Assembly: GCA_003134785.1 (NCBI GenBank)
Contig: PLCN01000005.1
Span: forward strand, 1 to 64,000
Length of the DNA stretch: 64,000 bases
Direction: 5' to 3'
From: Spartobacteria bacterium
Lineage (GTDB): Bacteria; Verrucomicrobiota; Verrucomicrobiia; Chthoniobacterales; UBA10450
Shown here piece after piece: positions 61,196-64,000 of this stretch (positions within the stretch are counted from its first letter, which is position 1; each line of letters begins with the position of its first letter). Position numbers and translations under genes: made by a program. The notes below the pieces were generated by a model that ran no database searches, had not been told where the DNA came from, and saw nothing but the letters and a program-made list of their open reading frames with translations.

Positions 61196-62986
61196 TCAAT
61201 CCTTGTGCGGCAGGTATGATTCGATCGCGTCCTTGAACGTCTGCCGGATGATCCCGAGCTCTTCCGGATCGCCTTTGATCAGCGCTTTTGAAAACGCTTC
61301 GGCTTCTTTAAAGGAAATGTGCGGCGGCAACGTCGGCACATTCGGATCGGTGTAAGCCTCGACCACGACCGGGCGATCGGATGAGAGCGCCTGGTCCCAT
61401 GCCTCGCCGATCTGCTCCGGCTTATCGACAAAGATGCCGCGCAAGCCGAGCAACTCGGCATAACGTGCGAATGGAAAATCAGGAATGTCCTGGGATGCTT
61501 CGTACTTCGGATCGCCGGTCATCGCGCGTTGTTCCCACGTCACCTGATTCAAATCGCGATTGTTCAAGACCAGAATTATGAGCAACGGATTGCTCCATTC
61601 CTTCCAATACTTCGAGATCGTGATCATCCCGTTGTTTCCGAGCATCTGCATCGCGCCGTCGCCGACGAGCGCGATGGCTACGCGGTCAGGGAAACAAAAT
61701 TTCGCCGCGATCGCGTAGGGCACTCCAGGGCACATTGTCGCCAGATTTCCGGAAAGCGATGCCATCATCCCGCGGCGGATTTTCAAGTCGCGAGCAAACC
61801 AATTGGCCGACGAACCGGAGTCGGAAGAAAGAATGCAATTGTCCGGCAGGCGCGGCGACAATTCCCAAAACATTCGCTGCGGATTGATGGGATTGGCGCT
61901 GTTCATGGCGCGCGCCTCCAGCACCTTCCACCACTCTTCGATTTCCTTTTCCAGCATCTGCCGCCACGAGCGATCTTCTTTCCGTTTCAACAGCGGAATT
62001 AGAGCGCGCAACGTCTCCGCGCTGTCGCCCATCAGGTTTACTTCCATTGGGTAACGGATACTGAGGAGCCGGCCGTCGATATCGATTTGTACGCCGCGCG
62101 CCTGACCTTCTTTCGGCAAGAATTCCGAGTAAGGAAAATCCGAGCCGACCATCAGCAGCGTGTCGCACTCCGTCATCATGGTCCAACTCGGCTTCGTCCC
62201 GAGCAGTCCGATGGAACCGGTGACGAAAGGCAAATCGTCCGGCAGCGCTGCTTTGCCGAGTAAGGCTTTTGCCACACCCGCGCCCAGCAAGTCGGCAACT
62301 TGAAGCACTTCGTCCGCAGCGCCGAGCGCTCCGGCGCCGATCAGCATCGCCACCTTCTTGCCAGAGTTCAGGACTTCCGCGGCTTTGCGCAGTTCGGAGT
62401 CATGCGGAATCACCCGCGTGGATGGAAAACCGATGCCGGAATGGATGGTGCCGTGCGCGCGGGGCGGCTTCTCGACCGCATCGAGTTCCTGAATGTCGTT
62501 CGGAATAATGATGCAGGTAACGCAACGCTCTACCTTCGCGATCCGCACGGCGCGATCGACCAGATGCCGCACTTGCTTCGGATCGGAAACCATGTGCACG
62601 AACTCGTGCGCGACATCTTTGTACAAAGAAATAAGATCGACTTCCTGCTGGTACTCTCCCCCAAGCGCGGCGCGCGCCTGCTGTCCGACAATCGCGACAA
62701 CCGATTGATGATCCATCTTCGCGTCATAGAGACCATTGAGGAGATGAATCGCTCCCGGCCCGGAGGTGGCGAGACAGACGCCAACTTGTCCGGTGAACTT
62801 CGAATGCGCGCAGGCCATGAAGGCCGCCATTTCTTCATGCCGCACCTGCACGAATTTGAAGAGATCGCCCGCGCGATTGAGCGCGCCCATGATGCCGTTA
62901 ATCCCGTCGCCGGGGAAGCCGTAGATGCGCTTGATTCCCCAGGCCGAAAGCCGTTTGAGAAGAAAATCGCTGACCTGGTCGCCCAT
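61196..62986 (-). CDS. TPP-dependent pyruvate oxidase/dehydrogenase-like enzyme
   Basis: 596 residues. The N-terminal TPP domain has catalytic Glu51 (VRHEEMAAFMA). The central domain is standard, and the C-terminal TPP-binding motif is LVGDGAMQMLGNNGM (GDG-x-N). Length and motifs place it with pyruvate oxidase/PoxB-like enzymes, which decarboxylate a 2-oxo acid. It lacks an evident C-terminal lipid-binding amphipathic helix of the PoxB type. First gene of a seven-gene operon with sugar-acid enzymes. Confidence 0.9.
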   Translation of the reverse strand: MGDQVSDFLLKRLSAWGIKRIYGFPGDGINGIMGALNRAGDLFKFVQVRHEEMAAFMACAHSKFTGQVGVCLATSGPGAIHLLNGLYDAKMDHQSVVAIVGQQARAALGGEYQQEVDLISLYKDVAHEFVHMVSDPKQVRHLVDRAVRIAKVERCVTCIIIPNDIQELDAVEKPPRAHGTIHSGIGFPSTRVIPHDSELRKAAEVLNSGKKVAMLIGAGALGAADEVLQVADLLGAGVAKALLGKAALPDDLPFVTGSIGLLGTKPSWTMMTECDTLLMVGSDFPYSEFLPKEGQARGVQIDIDGRLLSIRYPMEVNLMGDSAETLRALIPLLKRKEDRSWRQMLEKEIEEWWKVLEARAMNSANPINPQRMFWELSPRLPDNCILSSDSGSSANWFARDLKIRRGMMASLSGNLATMCPGVPYAIAAKFCFPDRVAIALVGDGAMQMLGNNGMITISKYWKEWSNPLLIILVLNNRDLNQVTWEQRAMTGDPKYEASQDIPDFPFARYAELLGLRGIFVDKPEQIGEAWDQALSSDRPVVVEAYTDPNVPTLPPHISFKEAEAFSKALIKGDPEELGIIRQTFKDAIESYLPHKD

Positions 62987-62998
62987 ATGTTTGTTCCG

Positions 62999-63388
62999 TT
63001 AGTCTTGCTGTGCGTAAGCGATGGTTGTGATCAACGCGTTGTCCGCTTGGCGGGAATCCAGCCGCGTGTGTTGCACAACGATCGGCACATCAGAAACGAG
63101 GGTGCTGGCGTAATCGGTTGCGCGTGGAATTGGTTCCGGATCGTTGAGATCGTTGAATCTGACGTGTTTCGTGCGGCGCGGCGGAACCGTTACTTTGTAA
63201 GGACCAACCGGATCGCGATCGCTGTAGTAGATCGTTATTTCGACGTTCGCCTCCTGGTCAGAGACATTGAGCAGACAGGCGGTTTCGTGACTGGTCATCG
63301 CCGGTTCCGGCCCGTGGCTTGTCGGCGGGATCCAGCCTTCCGCGATTGCCCAATGCGTGCGACCGATGCTCAGGTATGCGAGAGACAT
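62999..63388 (-). CDS. ASRT-family (sensory rhodopsin transducer-like) protein
   Basis: 129 residues from ATG 63388. The core matches the Anabaena sensory rhodopsin transducer family: LSIGRTHWAIAEGWIP, MTSHETACLLNVSDQEANV, ITIYYSDRDPVGPYKVTV, VVQHTRLDSRQADNALI. ASRT forms a tetrameric beta barrel; most homologues occur without rhodopsin and may bind carbohydrates. No rhodopsin gene is present. It lies 12 bases before the TPP gene on the same strand and could belong to the same operon, consistent with sugar sensing. Confidence 0.9.
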   Translation of the reverse strand: MSLAYLSIGRTHWAIAEGWIPPTSHGPEPAMTSHETACLLNVSDQEANVEITIYYSDRDPVGPYKVTVPPRRTKHVRFNDLNDPEPIPRATDYASTLVSDVPIVVQHTRLDSRQADNALITTIAYAQQD

Positions 63389-63643
63389 GGCGGAGCGTAC
63401 GATGCCGCATCCAGGATGGCATCCCAGCCGGCGCATACGAGAAGCTCGGATCGTCAGCCTCAGCAAATCTCTTAGCCTTAACCGTTCGCGCTCTTCGGCA
63501 CCTACTGGCGGGCCGGTCGCTCTGGCTGACTGCGATATTTTCGTATGCATCAGCGCGGAGTTTCGCCAGTTGCCGATTCAGTTTGCGGGGAGTTGAATGA
63601 TGAGAGCGGGGCTGTCATCTCCCGCATCGAGAGAAAGGAAACC
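63389..63643. promoter_or_regulatory. Divergent intergenic region
   Basis: About 255 bases between the ASRT gene (reverse) and the DUF2231 gene (forward). It should hold promoters for both, including that of the sugar-acid operon. I see no unambiguous boxes; GAGAAAGGAA just before 63644 is the ribosome binding site of the forward gene. Confidence 0.5.
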
Positions 63644-64000
63644 ATGTCATCACCCGCAAGTTTCAAAGGTCATCCGTTTCACCCGATGCTCGTTCCATTG
63701 CCGATTGGTCTGTGGATTTTTTCGCTCGTTAGCGATCTGATCTACAAATTCGGCTGGGGTGGCGCAGTCTGGAGTACTGTCGCACTTTACACCTTGGCCG
63801 GTGGAACCATCGGCGCGCTCCTCGCCGCGATCCCCGGATTTATCGATTCGTTCGGTATCGAGAATCCGAAGACGAAAGCAATGGTGATTTGGCACATGTC
63901 GATCAATCTGCTCGCGGTCGCGCTCTACTGTGTGAACTTCTGGCTGCGCCTGCACCGCGCGCCCGGCGACAATCTTCCGCTATTGCTATCAATCATCGGC
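63644..64000 (+). CDS. DUF2231 membrane protein, cut by the window end
   Basis: ATG 63644 with GAGAAAGGAA 4-13 bases upstream; no stop before 64000 (119 residues visible). The start FKGHPFHPMLVPLPIGLWIFSLVSDL matches DUF2231, with helices at about 15-35, 40-62 and 80-100. The conserved His pair (GHPFHPM) and later His (WHMSINL) might bind a haem or metal. The 3' end lies outside the window. Confidence 0.85.
   Translation, partial: MSSPASFKGHPFHPMLVPLPIGLWIFSLVSDLIYKFGWGGAVWSTVALYTLAGGTIGALLAAIPGFIDSFGIENPKTKAMVIWHMSINLLAVALYCVNFWLRLHRAPGDNLPLLLSIIG

Noticed and set aside
62999-63388. Light-sensing rhodopsin system
   Set aside because: Only an ASRT-family protein is present; no opsin gene occurs and most homologues lack one.
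62300-63475. Plus-strand frame of 391 codons opposite the TPP enzyme
   Set aside because: Antisense to a strongly supported enzyme and the ASRT gene.

Overview
The window is GC-rich (about 60% by eye) chromosomal DNA from a bacterium that I place, by inference, in the Verrucomicrobiota, probably a soil Chthoniobacterales/Spartobacteria-like lineage. The grounds are the duplicated C-terminal 'LANISTR…GGFI' module on a secreted protein, paired DUF6268-like outer-membrane proteins, RRM proteins, and many dispersed hairpin repeats at gene ends. I found no tRNA, rRNA, CRISPR array, intact insertion sequence or phage. The only stable-RNA trace is a short tmRNA-3'-end-like fragment near 54.1 kb.

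Layout. 0-5.3 kb: a membrane-anchored hypothetical, a Gfo/Idh/MocA oxidoreductase with an altered active-site motif, rpmB (L28), an Arg-rich winged-helix-like protein and acpP. 5.3-18 kb: MscS channel, GNAT/FemAB-like protein with two paired small drug-resistance-type proteins, ureohydrolase-fold protein, Fe permease-like protein, nth, PGPGW membrane protein, hflX, miaA, RRM protein, UDP-glucuronate epimerase-like protein, M23 peptidase, DUF2752 protein, AlkA and a beta-barrel protein. 18-25 kb: an ABC-2 exporter, a secreted unknown, a second barrel, a nitrilase-family amidase and an MFS exporter. 25-31.4 kb: one giant protein joining Ser/Thr kinase, membrane segment, repeat region, PDZ, 12 TPR units and a CHAT caspase-like protease. 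31.4-33.8 kb: a secreted double GlcG/HbpS-like protein.

34-43.7 kb is a same-strand cluster: porin-like protein, four-helix-bundle protein, decaheme cytochrome with a C-terminal propeller, ferredoxin, and two tandem CysJ-like FAD/NADPH reductases. The first three are translationally coupled. I read it as an electron-transfer conduit across the envelope. 43.7-54 kb: YfhO-like membrane protein, metallo-beta-lactamase, ComEC, TrmB, periplasmic MsrA, PHP phosphoesterase, and an island-like patch of small lipoproteins and transglutaminase-like proteins with an AT-rich stretch.

54-63 kb is a seven-gene reverse-strand operon: TPP oxidase, enolase-superfamily dehydratase, duplicated membrane protein, gluconate-dehydrogenase-like small and large subunits, small membrane protein, and an FAD/Fe-S 2-hydroxyacid dehydrogenase. 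It looks like a periplasmic sugar-acid oxidation module. The last gene is cut short at the tmRNA-like fragment. An ASRT-family protein and a DUF2231 protein close the window.

The strongest unexplained signals are: (1) the 9-mer GCCTAACGA, found at least 16 times on both strands, almost all inside genes and often using rare codons, which resembles an uptake or architectural sequence; (2) a set of REPIN-like paired hairpins, one inserted in frame in miaA and several supplying stop codons; (3) inverted heptamer arrays around the four-helix-bundle gene inside the cytochrome operon; (4) the kinase-PDZ-TPR-CHAT fusion.
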